The translations under genes and the position numbers were made by a program. Shown piece by piece: positions 21,270-31,395 of a stretch of DNA of 64,000 bases. The DNA is from Klebsiella michiganensis (GTDB lineage: Bacteria > Pseudomonadota > Gammaproteobacteria > Enterobacterales > Enterobacteriaceae): positions 1 through 64,000 of the forward strand of contig NZ_PRDB01000004.1 of NCBI RefSeq assembly GCF_002925905.1. Reading direction: 5' to 3'. How positions within the stretch are numbered: position 1 is the first letter of the stretch; each line of letters opens with the position of its first letter. A model generated the notes under the pieces. That model was not told where the DNA came from and did no database searches. It saw nothing but the letters and a program-made list of their open reading frames with translations.

Positions 21270-23246
21270 TCACTCGTCTTCCAGATAAGTGTAGCCGTAT
21301 AAACCGGCCTCGAACTCTTCAAGGAACTGCTGCTGCAGGTCAGCGTCGAGATCGGTCTTTTTCACCTGATCGCGGAACTGGGTCAACAGCGTGTTCGGAT
21401 CGAGCTGCACGTACTGCAGCATATCCGCGACGGTATCCCCTTCATCAGACAGCTCCACTTCGACGCTGCCGTCAGGGAAGACAAACACGTCGACGGCTTC
21501 CGTATCGCCGAACAGGTTGTGCATATTGCCGAGGATCTCCTGGTAGGCGCCTACCATAAAGAAGCCCAGCATCGGCGGGTTATCCGGATCGTATTCCGGC
21601 ATCGGCATGGTGGTCGCAATACCGTCGCCATCCACATAGTGGTCAATCGCGCCGTCGGAGTCGCAGGTGATATCCAGCAGCACCGCGCGGCGTTCCGGCA
21701 CCATATTCAGCCCTTCCAGCGGCATCACCGGGAATAGCTGATCGATACCCCAGGCGTCCGGCATCGACTGGAACAGGGAGAAGTTGACGTAGATCTTATC
21801 CGCCATACGCTCCTGCAGTTCGTCGATAATTGGGCGATGCGCGCGGTTGCTGGGATCGAGCTGTTTCTGCACTTCATGGCACATATTGAGATACAGCTGC
21901 TCGGCCCAGGCGCGCTCCTGAAGATTAAAGGTGCCGGAGGAGTAGCCGATATGAATATCGTGCAGATCCATCTGGCTGTCGTGCAGCCATTCGCGCAGCG
22001 AGCGGCGATTGCCGGTTTCCTGCATCTCCTGCCAGGTTTCCCACATGCTTTGCAGAGGACGCGCGGCGTCTTCCGCGGGCGGGGTCGCCTCGGTATATTC
22101 GTTACGCTCAACGCCGATAATATTCGATACCAGCACGGTGTGGTGCGCCGTGACCGCGCGGCCGGATTCGGTGATCACCGTCGGGTGCGGCAGGCCGTTC
22201 TCTTCACAGGCATCGCCAATCGCCCAGATGATGTTGTTGGCGTATTCGTTCAGGCCGTAGTTCACCGAGCAGTCGGACTGCGAACGGGTCCCTTCATAGT
22301 CGACGCCGAGACCGCCGCCAACGTCGAAGCACTGAATATTCACGCCCAGCTTGTGCAGCTCAACGTAGAAACGCGACGATTCGCGCACGCCGGTGGCGAT
22401 ATCGCGAATATTGGCCATCTGCGAGCCAAGGTGGAAGTGCAGCAGCTGCAGGCTGTCCAGATGCCCGGCTGAGCGCAGAATTTCAACCAGCTGCAGAACC
22501 TGGGTCGCCGCGAGGCCAAATTTGGATTTTTCGCCGCCGGAGGACTGCCACTTACCGGAGCCCTGCGAAGCCAGACGCGCGCGCACGCCGAGACGCGGCA
22601 CCACGTTCAGCCGCTCGGCCTCTTCCAGCACGATGGCGATTTCGGACATTTTCTCGATGACCAGATAGACCTTGTGGCCCATCTTTTCGCCCACCAGCGC
22701 CAGGCGGATATATTCACGGTCTTTATAACCGTTACAGACAATCACGCTGCGGGTCATACCGGCGTGCGCCAGTACCGCCATCAGCTCGGCCTTGGAGCCA
22801 GCTTCCAGGCCCAGCGGCTCGCCGGAGTGGATCAGCGATTCAATCACGCGGCGATGCTGGTTAACCTTGATCGGATAAACCAGAAAGTAGTCACCGTTAT
22901 AGCCATAAGATTCGCGCGCGCGTTTAAAGGCGGCGTTAATCGAACGCAGGCGGTGCTGCAAAATCTGCGGGAAGCAGAACAGCGCAGGCAGGCGCTGCCC
23001 CTGAGCTTCACGCGCTTTCACCAGCTCGGCAAGGTCAACGCGCGCTTCCGGGACGTCAGGATCCGGGCAGACGCTAATATGGCCCAGTTCGTTAACGTCG
23101 TAGTAGTTATTACCCCACCAGGCAATATTGTAAGTACGTAGCATCTTGCTGGCTTCCTGGGAGCTCATCGCAACCTCCTGCATGGAACGTAGTACACCGT
23201 GATCGCCTGCTGACGAAGGCGAAGATAAAGACATGTCGTCAGACAT
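21270..23246 (-). CDS. speA: Biosynthetic arginine decarboxylase SpeA
   Basis: This 658-residue PLP enzyme of alanine-racemase-like fold decarboxylates arginine to agmatine. [15 protein letters not shown] near residues 125-140 carries the PLP lysine. HFHLGSQ and the glycine-rich [12 protein letters not shown] also belong to the cofactor pocket. The start at 23246 (MSDDMS) gives the E. coli length. One four codons upstream is less likely. In E. coli the precursor is processed near residue 26. The small gene yqgB lies eight bases upstream and is probably co-transcribed. Confidence 0.97.
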   Translation of the reverse strand: MSDDMSLSSPSSAGDHGVLRSMQEVAMSSQEASKMLRTYNIAWWGNNYYDVNELGHISVCPDPDVPEARVDLAELVKAREAQGQRLPALFCFPQILQHRLRSINAAFKRARESYGYNGDYFLVYPIKVNQHRRVIESLIHSGEPLGLEAGSKAELMAVLAHAGMTRSVIVCNGYKDREYIRLALVGEKMGHKVYLVIEKMSEIAIVLEEAERLNVVPRLGVRARLASQGSGKWQSSGGEKSKFGLAATQVLQLVEILRSAGHLDSLQLLHFHLGSQMANIRDIATGVRESSRFYVELHKLGVNIQCFDVGGGLGVDYEGTRSQSDCSVNYGLNEYANNIIWAIGDACEENGLPHPTVITESGRAVTAHHTVLVSNIIGVERNEYTEATPPAEDAARPLQSMWETWQEMQETGNRRSLREWLHDSQMDLHDIHIGYSSGTFNLQERAWAEQLYLNMCHEVQKQLDPSNRAHRPIIDELQERMADKIYVNFSLFQSMPDAWGIDQLFPVMPLEGLNMVPERRAVLLDITCDSDGAIDHYVDGDGIATTMPMPEYDPDNPPMLGFFMVGAYQEILGNMHNLFGDTEAVDVFVFPDGSVEVELSDEGDTVADMLQYVQLDPNTLLTQFRDQVKKTDLDADLQQQFLEEFEAGLYGYTYLEDE

Positions 23247-23254
23247 AGCGAACC

Positions 23255-23386
23255 TCAAATTTTAGTAACAAGTGTAAAACAGTTGACTACTATCGCAATC
23301 CGAAGAAGCGATAACAACCCATAAACAGTCCGAAATCCCAGTAGATAGTGCTGGTCTTGCGGCTGAGCGACCGGTTTCTTATTCAT
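23255..23386 (-). CDS. yqgB: Small protein YqgB
   Basis: This 43-residue protein matches E. coli YqgB in length and sequence. Both begin M-x-KKPVAQ, and the C-terminal [10 protein letters not shown] is nearly identical. The frame is open upstream to 23437, but the internal ATG at 23386 gives the family length. The C-terminal half is hydrophobic. In E. coli it is described as an acid-stress-related protein. Its molecular action is not known to me. It precedes speA by eight bases, so it may serve in coupling or leader control of speA. Confidence 0.8.
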   Translation of the reverse strand: MNKKPVAQPQDQHYLLGFRTVYGLLSLLRIAIVVNCFTLVTKI

Positions 23387-23945
23387 ATCATCGTAAAACA
23401 CGTACCCGAACGGAGTATGACAGTCCGGAGAAACCACGAGAAAACCCTTGCTATCGCAAGAGCGCCCTTGTTCAGTTTTCCAGCAGCCTGCCGGCCCGGG
23501 AATCCTGAGAAGCGCCGAGATGGGTAGAACATCGGCTGGTTTGCATGAGAGAGATGCGGATTGAGGAGTAGTGACGCGCGACGGAACGACGCGACGAATC
23601 AGGCGAAAAACGTGGGTTCATTATCTGGTATCACCTCCACACTGCCCCGAGTCGGGCCAGCGACAAGCCAAAGCTATAGGTTCCGGACAGCCAGCGAAAA
23701 CGCCGCTGCGGGACTCTGTCAATAGAGACTGCTTAACCCGGCTGGAAGTGGCGTCACGAGGTGAGTGCTCGTGCGCTGTTTTAATGAGCCGCGCGCGGCG
23801 TTTTATACCGAGAAGCGGGGTAAAAAGCAAAATAAAAATATGCGCGTTGCCGGGTATTGTCAGGAAAAATTGCCACTGCCCTTTTTCTATAAATGCGACG
23901 AATATCAAAAAAGGCTGGAAATGGGGTCAAGAACTGCCCTAAAAT
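23387..23945. other. Long non-coding stretch between yqgB and metK
   Basis: This stretch, together with the metK promoter to 24088, is about 700 bases without a gene I can support. It should hold the speA/yqgB promoter and a long leader on the minus strand, and the metK promoter on plus. A small hairpin, CTTGC-GATA-GCAAG on the minus strand (23448-23460 area), lies in the speA leader. Two overlapping short open frames (23571-23942 plus, 23621-23908 minus) have no recognisable similarity and are not called. Confidence 0.6.
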
Positions 23946-23977
23946 AGCCGTCCAGAAGTTAATCCATCTATACTGAT
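23946..23977. promoter_or_regulatory. Possible tandem MetJ boxes upstream of metK
   Basis: Four consecutive eight-base units, AGCCGTCC, AGAAGTTA, ATCCATCT, ATACTGAT, fit the MetJ box AGACGTCT at 4-6 positions each. MetJ with S-adenosylmethionine represses metK in E. coli through such arrays. The match is imperfect. Confidence 0.5.
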
Positions 23978-24088
23978 TAACACTCAGACTGCTCGTGTCA
24001 CTACCTGCAAGCTTTGGTAGAGTCATCCGTCAAAGCCATTCTACACAACAGTATGAGCTACCCGAATCGTCCACAGGTGAAATAAAAC

Positions 24089-25243
24089 ATGGCAAAACAC
24101 CTCTTTACGTCAGAGTCCGTATCAGAAGGGCATCCCGACAAAATTGCTGACCAAATCTCCGACGCCGTGCTGGATGCGATCCTCGAACAGGATCCGAAAG
24201 CGCGCGTAGCATGTGAAACCTACGTCAAAACCGGTATGGTTCTGGTCGGTGGTGAAATCACCACCAGCGCATGGGTTGATATCGAAGAGATCACCCGCAA
24301 CACGGTCCGTGAAATTGGCTACGTGCATTCCGATATGGGCTTTGACGCCAACTCCTGCGCGGTGCTGAGCGCCATCGGTAAACAGTCTCCGGACATCAAC
24401 CAAGGCGTTGACCGTGCCGATCCGCTGGAACAGGGCGCGGGCGACCAGGGCCTGATGTTTGGCTACGCCACTAACGAAACCGACGTGCTGATGCCGGCGC
24501 CGATCACCTATGCGCACCGTCTGGTGCAGCGTCAGGCTGAAGTGCGTAAAAACGGCACCCTGCCGTGGCTGCGCCCGGATGCGAAAAGCCAGGTCACCTT
24601 CCAGTACGACGACGGCGAAGTTGTCGGTATTGATGCGGTCGTTCTCTCCACACAGCACGCCGAAAGCATCGATCAGAAATCGCTGCAGGAAGCGGTGATG
24701 GAAGAGATCATCAAACCGGTTCTGCCGACCGAGTGGCTGAACAGCGCGACCAAATTCTTTATCAACCCAACCGGCCGTTTTGTTATCGGCGGCCCCATGG
24801 GCGACTGCGGCCTGACCGGGCGTAAAATCATCGTTGATACCTACGGCGGCATGGCTCGTCACGGCGGCGGCGCGTTCTCCGGTAAAGATCCGTCTAAAGT
24901 GGACCGTTCTGCGGCCTATGCGGCGCGCTATGTGGCGAAAAACATCGTTGCCGCTGGCCTGGCCGATCGTTGCGAAATCCAGGTTTCCTACGCCATCGGC
25001 GTGGCGGAGCCAACTTCAATCATGGTTGAAACCTTCGGTACCGAAAAAGTGCCTTCTGAGCAGCTGACCCTGCTGGTGCGCGAGTTCTTTGACCTGCGTC
25101 CGTATGGCCTGATTCAGATGCTGGATCTGCTGCACCCGATCTACAAAGAGACGGCGGCATACGGCCACTTTGGCCGCGAGCATTTCCCGTGGGAAAAAAC
25201 CGACAAAGCGGCCCAGCTGCGCGAAGCGTCCGGTCTGAAATAA
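24089..25243 (+). CDS. metK: S-adenosylmethionine synthetase MetK
   Basis: This 384-residue enzyme forms S-adenosylmethionine from methionine and ATP. The signature [12 protein letters not shown] (about residues 114-125) and the phosphate-binding [19 protein letters not shown] (about 258-276) are both present. Length equals E. coli MetK. It is a single gene with a strong terminator after it. Its promoter region shows possible MetJ boxes. Codon use is highly biased. Its position next to the spe genes fits, since S-adenosylmethionine also feeds spermidine synthesis. Confidence 0.98.
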   Translation: MAKHLFTSESVSEGHPDKIADQISDAVLDAILEQDPKARVACETYVKTGMVLVGGEITTSAWVDIEEITRNTVREIGYVHSDMGFDANSCAVLSAIGKQSPDINQGVDRADPLEQGAGDQGLMFGYATNETDVLMPAPITYAHRLVQRQAEVRKNGTLPWLRPDAKSQVTFQYDDGEVVGIDAVVLSTQHAESIDQKSLQEAVMEEIIKPVLPTEWLNSATKFFINPTGRFVIGGPMGDCGLTGRKIIVDTYGGMARHGGGAFSGKDPSKVDRSAAYAARYVAKNIVAAGLADRCEIQVSYAIGVAEPTSIMVETFGTEKVPSEQLTLLVREFFDLRPYGLIQMLDLLHPIYKETAAYGHFGREHFPWEKTDKAAQLREASGLK

Positions 25244-25264
25244 GACGCCGCTCTCCTCGCTTTC

Positions 25265-25295
25265 AAGGCCAGCCTCGCGCTGGCCTTTTTATTTT
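25265..25295 (+). terminator. Intrinsic terminator after metK
   Basis: Nine-base stem AAGGCCAGC/GCTGGCCTT (25265-25273 with 25279-25287), loop CTCGC, followed by TTTATTTT. Confidence 0.95.
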
Positions 25296-25337
25296 ACGCC
25301 CCTCAGCCGCCCGGCATACCGCCTGCAACTCCCTTTT

Positions 25338-25353
25338 ATGGAAGCGATTACAT
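25338..25353. promoter_or_regulatory. Upstream GalR/GalS-like operator of galP
   Basis: ATGGAAGCGATTACAT fits the GalR/GalS half-site pattern TGnAAnCGnTTnCA with small deviations. It lies about 170 bases from the second operator, a spacing compatible with looping. Confidence 0.55.
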
Positions 25354-25520
25354 CATATGCAGAGCAAACCTTTTCCGTTATTGCATGCAAAATGTAATAA
25401 GACTTCACTTTGTTACACAATATTTCAGTAAAGTCCGATTAGCGCTTTTAATTTCTTGAGCTAAACTTAATTAATATACTGATTTAAATGCGTTTATAGT
25501 CATTACGTTTCTTTACTCTA

Positions 25521-25536
25521 GTGTAACCGATTACAC
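25521..25536. promoter_or_regulatory. GalR/GalS operator of galP
   Basis: GTGTAACCGATTACAC is a near-perfect palindrome that fits the GalR/GalS operator. It lies 85 bases before the galP start and directly beside a CRP-like site. Confidence 0.85.
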
Positions 25537-25540
25537 AGCC

Positions 25541-25554
25541 GTGATTACTATCAC
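25541..25554. promoter_or_regulatory. CRP site of galP
   Basis: GTGATTACTATCAC has both CRP half-sites (GTGA-N6-TCAC) intact and is four bases from the GalR/GalS operator. This fits catabolite control of the galactose permease. Confidence 0.75.
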
Positions 25555-25620
25555 ATTTTTTTACGACGTATTTACCTACCCTACGCATCGACAAGATCAA
25601 TAACTCAACCGGAGGGCGTT

Positions 25621-27015
25621 ATGCCTGACAACAAAAAACAAGGGCGTTCCAACAAGACGATGACGTTCTTTGTCTGTTTCCTCGCCGCACTGGCTGGCCT
25701 GCTGTTCGGCCTTGATATCGGTGTTATTGCGGGTGCCTTACCCTTTATTGCCAACGAGTTCCAGATAAGCGCCCACACTCAGGAGTGGGTGGTCAGCTCT
25801 ATGATGTTCGGCGCCGCCGTCGGCGCGGTGGGCAGCGGCTGGCTCTCCTTCAAACTCGGGCGTAAAAAAAGCCTGATGATTGGCGCCATCCTGTTCGTTG
25901 CCGGCTCGCTGTTCTCCGCCGCCGCACCGAACGTGGAAGTGCTGCTGCTCTCCCGCGTGCTGCTCGGCCTTGCCGTGGGCGTCGCCTCCTACACCGCCCC
26001 GCTGTATCTGTCTGAAATCGCCCCGGAAAAAATCCGCGGCAGCATGATTTCGATGTATCAGCTGATGATTACCATTGGTATTCTCGGCGCCTATCTTTCC
26101 GATACGGCATTCAGCTACAGCGGCGCCTGGCGCTGGATGCTCGGGGTGATTATTATCCCGGCGGTGCTGTTGCTGATTGGCGTGGTTTTCCTGCCTGACA
26201 GCCCGCGCTGGTTTGCCGCTAAGCGCCGCTTTGTCGACGCCGAACGCGTCCTGCTGCGCCTGCGCGACACCAGCGCTGAAGCGAAACGCGAGCTGGATGA
26301 GATCCGCGAAAGCCTGAAGGTAAAACAGTCCGGCTGGTCGCTGTTTAAAGAAAACAGCAACTTCCGCCGTGCGGTATTCCTCGGCGTCCTGCTGCAGGTG
26401 ATGCAACAGTTCACCGGTATGAACGTCATCATGTACTACGCGCCGAAGATTTTTGAACTGGCGGGCTATACCAACACCACCGAACAGATGTGGGGAACCG
26501 TCATCGTGGGGCTGACCAACGTTCTGGCGACCTTTATCGCCATCGGACTGGTTGACCGCTGGGGCCGTAAGCCGACGCTGATCCTCGGCTTTATCGTTAT
26601 GGCGCTCGGCATGGGCGTACTGGGCAGCATGATGCATATCGGCATTCACTCCGCCACGGCGCAGTACTTTGCCGTCCTGATGCTGCTGATGTTTATCGTT
26701 GGCTTTGCGATGAGCGCCGGCCCGCTGATTTGGGTGCTGTGCTCCGAAATCCAGCCGCTGAAAGGGCGTGATTTCGGTATCACCTGCTCAACGGCCACCA
26801 ACTGGATTGCCAACATGATCGTCGGCGCGACCTTCCTGACCATGCTGAACTCGCTGGGCAGCGCCAACACCTTCTGGGTCTATGGCGGCCTGAACATCCT
26901 GTTCATCTTCCTGACCCTGTGGCTGATCCCGGAAACCAAAAACGTTTCGCTGGAACATATCGAACGTAACCTGATGAAAGGCCGTAAGCTGCGCGAAATC
27001 GGCGCGCGCGACTAG
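25621..27015 (+). CDS. galP: Galactose:proton symporter GalP
   Basis: This 464-residue 12-helix sugar porter of the major facilitator superfamily has the same length as E. coli GalP. The PESPR-type motif appears as LPDSPRWF near residue 191, the loop 2-3 motif as [10 protein letters not shown] near 78, and VDRWGRKP near 315. PETKNVSLE lies near the C-terminus. It imports galactose and glucose with protons. The Shine-Dalgarno CCGGAGG (25610-25616) is strong. GalR and CRP sites lie upstream and a hairpin terminator follows. Confidence 0.96.
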   Translation: MPDNKKQGRSNKTMTFFVCFLAALAGLLFGLDIGVIAGALPFIANEFQISAHTQEWVVSSMMFGAAVGAVGSGWLSFKLGRKKSLMIGAILFVAGSLFSAAAPNVEVLLLSRVLLGLAVGVASYTAPLYLSEIAPEKIRGSMISMYQLMITIGILGAYLSDTAFSYSGAWRWMLGVIIIPAVLLLIGVVFLPDSPRWFAAKRRFVDAERVLLRLRDTSAEAKRELDEIRESLKVKQSGWSLFKENSNFRRAVFLGVLLQVMQQFTGMNVIMYYAPKIFELAGYTNTTEQMWGTVIVGLTNVLATFIAIGLVDRWGRKPTLILGFIVMALGMGVLGSMMHIGIHSATAQYFAVLMLLMFIVGFAMSAGPLIWVLCSEIQPLKGRDFGITCSTATNWIANMIVGATFLTMLNSLGSANTFWVYGGLNILFIFLTLWLIPETKNVSLEHIERNLMKGRKLREIGARD

Positions 27016-27021
27016 ACTAAC

Positions 27022-27052
27022 CCGCTTCCTCCCTCCCGGGAGGAAGCTTCTT
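27022..27052 (+). terminator. Terminator after galP
   Basis: Nine-base stem GCTTCCTCC/GGAGGAAGC (27022-27030 with 27037-27045) followed by TTCTTCTT, seven bases past the galP stop. Confidence 0.65.
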
Positions 27053-27090
27053 CTTGCTCTCCTCATCCCGCCGCACTATCCTCTGGCGCT

Positions 27091-27591
27091 ATGAAAACAC
27101 CCCGAATTCCCATTGCCCTCCAACAGGCCGTTATGCGCAGCCTGCGGGAAAATCTTGCCAAAGCGAACCTCAAGCTGGGACGACATTACCCTGAACCGGT
27201 GCTGGTTTATCAGCAGCGGGGAACCTCCGCCGGTACCGCCTGGCTGGAGAAAAATGAAATCCGCCTTAACCCGGTGCTGCTGCTGGAAAACCAGCAGGCG
27301 TTTATTGATGAAGTCGTGCCGCACGAGCTGGCCCACCTGCTGGTATGGAAGCACTTTGGCCGCGTGGCGCCGCACGGCAAAGAGTGGAAATGGATGATGG
27401 AAAGCGTGCTGGGCGTTCCTGCTCTGCGCACCCATCGTTTCGAACTCGATTCAGTGCGTAAAAATACCTTCCCCTACCGCTGCCAGTGCCAGCAGCACCA
27501 GCTTACCGTCCGCCGCCATAATCGCGTGATGCGCGGGGAGGCCACCTATCGCTGCGTGCGCTGCGGAGATGTTCTGGTGGCGGAAAAGTAA
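27091..27591 (+). CDS. sprT: SprT-family zinc-binding protein
   Basis: This 166-residue protein matches E. coli SprT, which is about 165 residues. The gluzincin-like motif HELAHLL lies near residue 76, with the third His in HGKEWK. A C-terminal zinc ribbon has CQCQQH (about 131-136) and CVRCG (about 156-160). SprT-like domains also occur in Spartan (SPRTN), which cuts DNA-protein crosslinks. The bacterial role is not well settled. It precedes endA, with about 95 bases between them. Confidence 0.93.
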   Translation: MKTPRIPIALQQAVMRSLRENLAKANLKLGRHYPEPVLVYQQRGTSAGTAWLEKNEIRLNPVLLLENQQAFIDEVVPHELAHLLVWKHFGRVAPHGKEWKWMMESVLGVPALRTHRFELDSVRKNTFPYRCQCQQHQLTVRRHNRVMRGEATYRCVRCGDVLVAEK

Positions 27592-27685
27592 TCTCCGGAA
27601 ATAACTGGAAATTTTCTGATCTGACTGATTGCGTCTGGCAATCACATTCGATACGTTGCGGGCTCGTTTTGACACGGAGTTAACG

Positions 27686-28393
27686 ATGTCCCGTATTCAT
27701 ATTTTTGCTGCCGCGTTTCTCAGCGCGGCGGTATGCGCCCCGCTTGCAGCGGAAGGAATCAACAGTTTTTCTCAGGCCAAGACCGCTGGGGTCAAGGTCA
27801 ATGCCGACGCCCCCGGCGATTTCTACTGCGGCTGTAAAATCAACTGGCAGGGAAAAAAGGGGGTTATCGACCTGGAATCTTGTGGCTATAAAGTGCGTAA
27901 AAATGAAAATCGCGCCAGCCGGGTCGAGTGGGAGCATGTGGTTCCCGCGTGGCAGTTTGGCCATCAGCGTCAATGCTGGCAGGACGGCGGGCGTAAAAAC
28001 TGCGCTAAAGATCCGGAATACCGCAAGATGGAAAGCGACATGCATAACCTGCAGCCGGCGGTCGGTGAGGTCAACGGCGACCGCGCCAACTTTATGTACA
28101 GCCAGTGGAACGGCGGCGAAGGCCAGTACGGCCAGTGCGCGATGAAGGTTGATTTTAAAGATAAAGTTGCCGAGCCGCCGGCTCGCGCCCGGGGCGCTAT
28201 CGCCAGAACCTACTTCTATATGCGCGACCGCTACCAGCTCAATCTTTCCCGCCAGCAAACCCAGCTGTTTACCGCCTGGGATAAGCTGTACCCGGTAACA
28301 ACCTGGGAGTGCGAACGCGACGCGCGTATTGCAAAAGTTCAGGGCAACCATAATCCTTACGTCCTGCAGGCTTGCCAGGCGCAAAAGAGCTAA
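27686..28393 (+). CDS. endA: Periplasmic endonuclease I EndA
   Basis: This 235-residue secreted nuclease cuts double-stranded DNA in the periplasm. The signal peptide is about residues 1-22 ([22 protein letters not shown]). The active-site region is [11 protein letters not shown] (about residues 77-87) with catalytic His, followed by [17 protein letters not shown], the usual metal-site segment of this family. The many Cys residues (for example YCGCK) fit disulfide bonds outside the cytoplasm. The frame is open from 27629, but the ATG at 27686, after GGAG, gives the signal peptide and the E. coli length. Confidence 0.95.
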   Translation: MSRIHIFAAAFLSAAVCAPLAAEGINSFSQAKTAGVKVNADAPGDFYCGCKINWQGKKGVIDLESCGYKVRKNENRASRVEWEHVVPAWQFGHQRQCWQDGGRKNCAKDPEYRKMESDMHNLQPAVGEVNGDRANFMYSQWNGGEGQYGQCAMKVDFKDKVAEPPARARGAIARTYFYMRDRYQLNLSRQQTQLFTAWDKLYPVTTWECERDARIAKVQGNHNPYVLQACQAQKS

Positions 28394-28484
28394 CCTACAC
28401 TAGCGGCAATTGTTAATTTGCAGCTTCACTCCTTCCCCTGCCACGGGGGAGGAGAATATCTGCGCAAAGAACGGAATATCAAGC

Positions 28485-29216
28485 ATGCGCATTCCTCGCA
28501 TCCATCACCCGGAACCGATTACCACGGGTAGCCAGATAGCCCTTTCCGACGACGCGGCCAACCACGTCGGTCGCGTTTTACGCATGGGTAAAGGCCAGAC
28601 AATTGAGCTTTTTGACGGCAGCAATCAGGTCTTCGAGGCGGTCATTGTCGAGGCAGGTAAGAAAAACGTTCTGGTTGACGTTCAGAGCAGCAAAATGGAT
28701 AACCGCGAATCCCCGCTGCATATCCATTTAGGCCAGGTGATGTCCCGCGGCGAAAAAATGGAATTCACCATCCAGAAATCGATCGAACTTGGCGTAAGCC
28801 TCATAACGCCACTGTTTTCCGAGCGCTGTGGCGTTAAACTGGACGCCGAACGTTTGCAGAAGAAGATCCAGCAGTGGCAAAAAATCGCCATTGCCGCCTG
28901 CGAGCAAAGCGGCCGCAACGTGGTGCCGGAGATCCGCCCCGCCATGCAGCTTGAAGCCTGGTGCGCGGAGCAGGACGAGGGCCTGAAGCTTAATTTGCAC
29001 CCTCGCGCCAGCGCCAGCATTAATACGCTGCCGCTGCCGGTCGAACGTATCCGGCTGCTGATTGGCCCGGAAGGCGGGCTTTCGGCAGAAGAGATAGCGA
29101 TGACCGCTCGCTACCGGTTTACTGATATCTTGTTGGGACCGCGCGTTCTGCGTACAGAGACAACTGCGCTCACTGCCATTACCGCCCTGCAGGTGCGTTT
29201 TGGCGACTTAGGTTGA
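28485..29216 (+). CDS. rsmE: 16S rRNA m3U1498 methyltransferase RsmE
   Basis: This 243-residue SPOUT-fold methyltransferase methylates N3 of U1498 in 16S rRNA, using S-adenosylmethionine. The N-terminal PUA-like domain covers residues 1-70. The C-terminal knot carries [14 protein letters not shown] (about residues 194-207) and [15 protein letters not shown] (about 218-232), the cofactor-binding trefoil. The frame is open from 28410. The ATG at 28485 gives the E. coli length exactly. The gene precedes gshB by 20 bases, so the two probably share a transcript. Confidence 0.95.
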   Translation: MRIPRIHHPEPITTGSQIALSDDAANHVGRVLRMGKGQTIELFDGSNQVFEAVIVEAGKKNVLVDVQSSKMDNRESPLHIHLGQVMSRGEKMEFTIQKSIELGVSLITPLFSERCGVKLDAERLQKKIQQWQKIAIAACEQSGRNVVPEIRPAMQLEAWCAEQDEGLKLNLHPRASASINTLPLPVERIRLLIGPEGGLSAEEIAMTARYRFTDILLGPRVLRTETTALTAITALQVRFGDLG

Positions 29217-29236
29217 AGCGTTAACGGAGAAGAACA

Positions 29237-30184
29237 ATGATTAAGCTCGGCATCGTGATGGACCCCATCGCAACCATCAACATCAAGAAAGACACCAGCT
29301 TCGCCATGTTGCTGGAGGCGCAGCGTCGCGGCTATGAACTCCATTATATGGAGATGAACGATCTGTACTTAATCAACGGCGAAGCCCGCGCCCGTACGCG
29401 TAAGCTGAGCGTCGAGCAGAACTACGATAAATGGTACGCGTTCAACGGCGAACAGGATCTGCCTCTGGCGGACCTTGACGTCATTCTGATGCGTAAAGAT
29501 CCGCCGTTCGATACCGAGTTTATCTACGCGACCTACATCCTCGAACGCGCCGAAGAGCAAGGCACGCTGATCGTCAATAAGCCGCAGAGCCTGCGCGACT
29601 GTAACGAAAAGCTGTTTACCGCCTGGTTCTCCGAGCTGACTCCGGAAACGCTGGTCACCCGTAATAAAGCCCAGCTGAAAGCCTTCTGGGAAAAACATGG
29701 CGATGTCATTCTCAAACCGCTGGACGGTATGGGCGGCACCTCCATTTTCCGCGTTAAAGAGGGTGACCCCAACCTCGGCGTGATTACCGAGACGCTAACC
29801 GAGCTGGGCAGCCGCTACTGCATGGCGCAGAACTATCTGCCGGCCATTAAAGATGGCGATAAGCGCGTGCTGGTGGTTGACGGCGAGCCGGTTCCTTACA
29901 GCCTGGCCCGTATCCCGCAGGGCGGCGAAACCCGCGGTAACCTTGCGGCCGGTGGTCGTGGCGAAGCGCGCCCGCTGACCGAAAGCGACTGGGCTATCGC
30001 CCGCCGCGTGGGCCCGACGCTGAAGGCCAAAGGCTTAATCTTCGTCGGTCTGGATATCATTGGCGATCGCCTGACGGAAATTAACGTCACCAGCCCCACC
30101 TGCGTACGTGAAATCGAAGCCGCCTTCCCGATTTCCATTACCGGGATGCTGATGGATGCCATCGAGAAGCGCCTCAATAAATAA
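29237..30184 (+). CDS. gshB: Glutathione synthetase GshB
   Basis: This 315-residue ATP-grasp enzyme joins gamma-glutamylcysteine and glycine. The segment VILKPLDGMGGTSIFRV (about residues 156-172) holds the ATP-binding lysine and glycine-rich loop. GGRGEARPLTESDW and LIFVGLDIIGDRLTEINVTSP near the C-terminus hold the metal ligands. It fits the E. coli enzyme throughout. A strong Shine-Dalgarno GGAGAAG (29226-29232) precedes it. Glutathione made here is the substrate for Gss and YghU at the far end of the window. Confidence 0.97.
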   Translation: MIKLGIVMDPIATINIKKDTSFAMLLEAQRRGYELHYMEMNDLYLINGEARARTRKLSVEQNYDKWYAFNGEQDLPLADLDVILMRKDPPFDTEFIYATYILERAEEQGTLIVNKPQSLRDCNEKLFTAWFSELTPETLVTRNKAQLKAFWEKHGDVILKPLDGMGGTSIFRVKEGDPNLGVITETLTELGSRYCMAQNYLPAIKDGDKRVLVVDGEPVPYSLARIPQGGETRGNLAAGGRGEARPLTESDWAIARRVGPTLKAKGLIFVGLDIIGDRLTEINVTSPTCVREIEAAFPISITGMLMDAIEKRLNK

Positions 30185-30194
30185 AGCGCTTATT

Positions 30195-30222
30195 CAGGCT
30201 ACAGGCCAGCGCCTGTAGCCTG
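30195..30222. repeat. Perfect 12-base inverted repeat after gshB
   Basis: CAGGCTACAGGC/GCCTGTAGCCTG with loop CAGC, ten bases past the gshB stop. There is no T-run, so it may be an mRNA-stabilising hairpin or a Rho-assisted terminator. Confidence 0.7.
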
Positions 30223-30360
30223 GAGCCAGCTCAGGAGATTCACGCTCAGGTTCATACCGGCAACGCGCCTTGAGCCTGCAAGATAAAGTGAATCGACACT
30301 CCCTTGCTTTACCCGCATACTGGGTGCTGCTTTTTTGAACCAGGAACAGAACCTCTGACA

Positions 30361-30924
30361 ATGAATTTACAGCATCACTTTCTAATTGCCATGCCTGCTC
30401 TCCAGGACCCGATGTTCCGTCGCTCCGTAGTCTATATCTGCGAGTATAACGATGACGGTGCCATGGGCATCATCATCAATAAGCCGATGGAAAATCTGCA
30501 GGTTGAAGGGATCCTGGAGAAGTTAAAAATCACGCCTGAACCGCGCAATCCCGAGATTCGCCTGGATAAACCGGTGATGGTTGGCGGCCCGCTGGCCGAG
30601 GATCGGGGTTTTATACTGCATTCGCCGCCTTCCGACTTTTCTTCCAGCATTCGTATTTCCGATAACACGGTGATCACCACCTCCCGCGACGTGCTCGAAA
30701 CGCTGGGTACGGATAAACAGCCGGACAACGTGCTGGTTGCGCTGGGCTATGCCTCCTGGGAGAAAGGCCAGCTGGAGCAAGAGATTCTGGATAACGCCTG
30801 GCTCACCGCGCCGGCCGATCGGAATATTTTGTTCAGCACGCCGATAGCTGACCGCTGGCGCGATGCTGCGAAGCTCATTGGCATCGATATCGTGACGATG
30901 CCAGCCGAAGCGGGGCATGCGTAA
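30361..30924 (+). CDS. yqgE: UPF0301 protein YqgE
   Basis: This 187-residue protein belongs to the UPF0301/AlgH family and equals E. coli YqgE in length. The N-terminal [10 protein letters not shown] and the central [13 protein letters not shown] stretches are family hallmarks. The function is not established. AlgH in Pseudomonas is linked to alginate control. The frame is open from 30304 but the ATG at 30361 matches the family. Its stop overlaps the ruvX start (TAATG), which shows translational coupling. Confidence 0.93.
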   Translation: MNLQHHFLIAMPALQDPMFRRSVVYICEYNDDGAMGIIINKPMENLQVEGILEKLKITPEPRNPEIRLDKPVMVGGPLAEDRGFILHSPPSDFSSSIRISDNTVITTSRDVLETLGTDKQPDNVLVALGYASWEKGQLEQEILDNAWLTAPADRNILFSTPIADRWRDAAKLIGIDIVTMPAEAGHA

Positions 30925-31340
30925 TGAGCGGCACTTTTTTAGGCTTTGATTTTGGCACCAAAAGCATTGGCGTCGCCGTAGGGCAGCGCATCACAGGCAC
31001 TGCCCGCCCCCTTCCCGCGTTGAAAGCGCAGGACGGTAAGCCTGACTGGAATATTATCGAAAAGCTGCTGAAAGAGTGGCAGCCCGAAGCCGTGATTGTC
31101 GGCCTGCCGCTGAATATGGACGGTACGGAACAGCCCCTCACCGCGCGCGCACGCAACTTCGCGAATAAAATCCACGGCCGCTTCGGCGTGCAAATAACCC
31201 TGCATGATGAACGTCTGAGCACGGTTGAAGCCAGAGCCGGGCTATTCGAACACGGTGGATTCCGGGCGCTCAATAAAGGCAGCGTGGATTCCGCTTCTGC
31301 AGTCATTATTCTGGAAAGCTACTTCGAGCAAAGTTTCTGA
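30924..31340 (+). CDS. ruvX: RuvX/YqgF RNase H-fold protein
   Basis: This 138-residue protein has an RNase H-like fold, with [14 protein letters not shown] at residues 7-20 carrying the first catalytic Asp. [14 protein letters not shown] (about residues 55-68) and [10 protein letters not shown] (about 94-103) hold further acidic residues. YqgF is needed for processing of pre-16S rRNA 5' ends and was also proposed as a Holliday junction resolvase. Length equals E. coli YqgF. It starts within the yqgE stop. A hairpin separates it from the convergent CsgD-like gene. Confidence 0.95.
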   Translation: MSGTFLGFDFGTKSIGVAVGQRITGTARPLPALKAQDGKPDWNIIEKLLKEWQPEAVIVGLPLNMDGTEQPLTARARNFANKIHGRFGVQITLHDERLSTVEARAGLFEHGGFRALNKGSVDSASAVIILESYFEQSF

Positions 31341-31348
31341 ACATCAAT

Positions 31349-31395
31349 GATGGCGCCCTACCGCAGCGGCAGGCGCCATCATCCTGATTTCATTT
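31349..31395. terminator. Hairpin between ruvX and the convergent regulator
   Basis: Nine-base stem GATGGCGCC/GGCGCCATC (31349-31357 with 31372-31380), followed on plus by ATCCTGATTTCATTTTT. It may serve both genes. Confidence 0.65.

Noticed and set aside
23571..23942. 123-residue open frame upstream of metK
   Set aside because: No similarity recognised, no clear Shine-Dalgarno, and an overlapping frame of similar length on the other strand. Kept only as part of the non-coding stretch.
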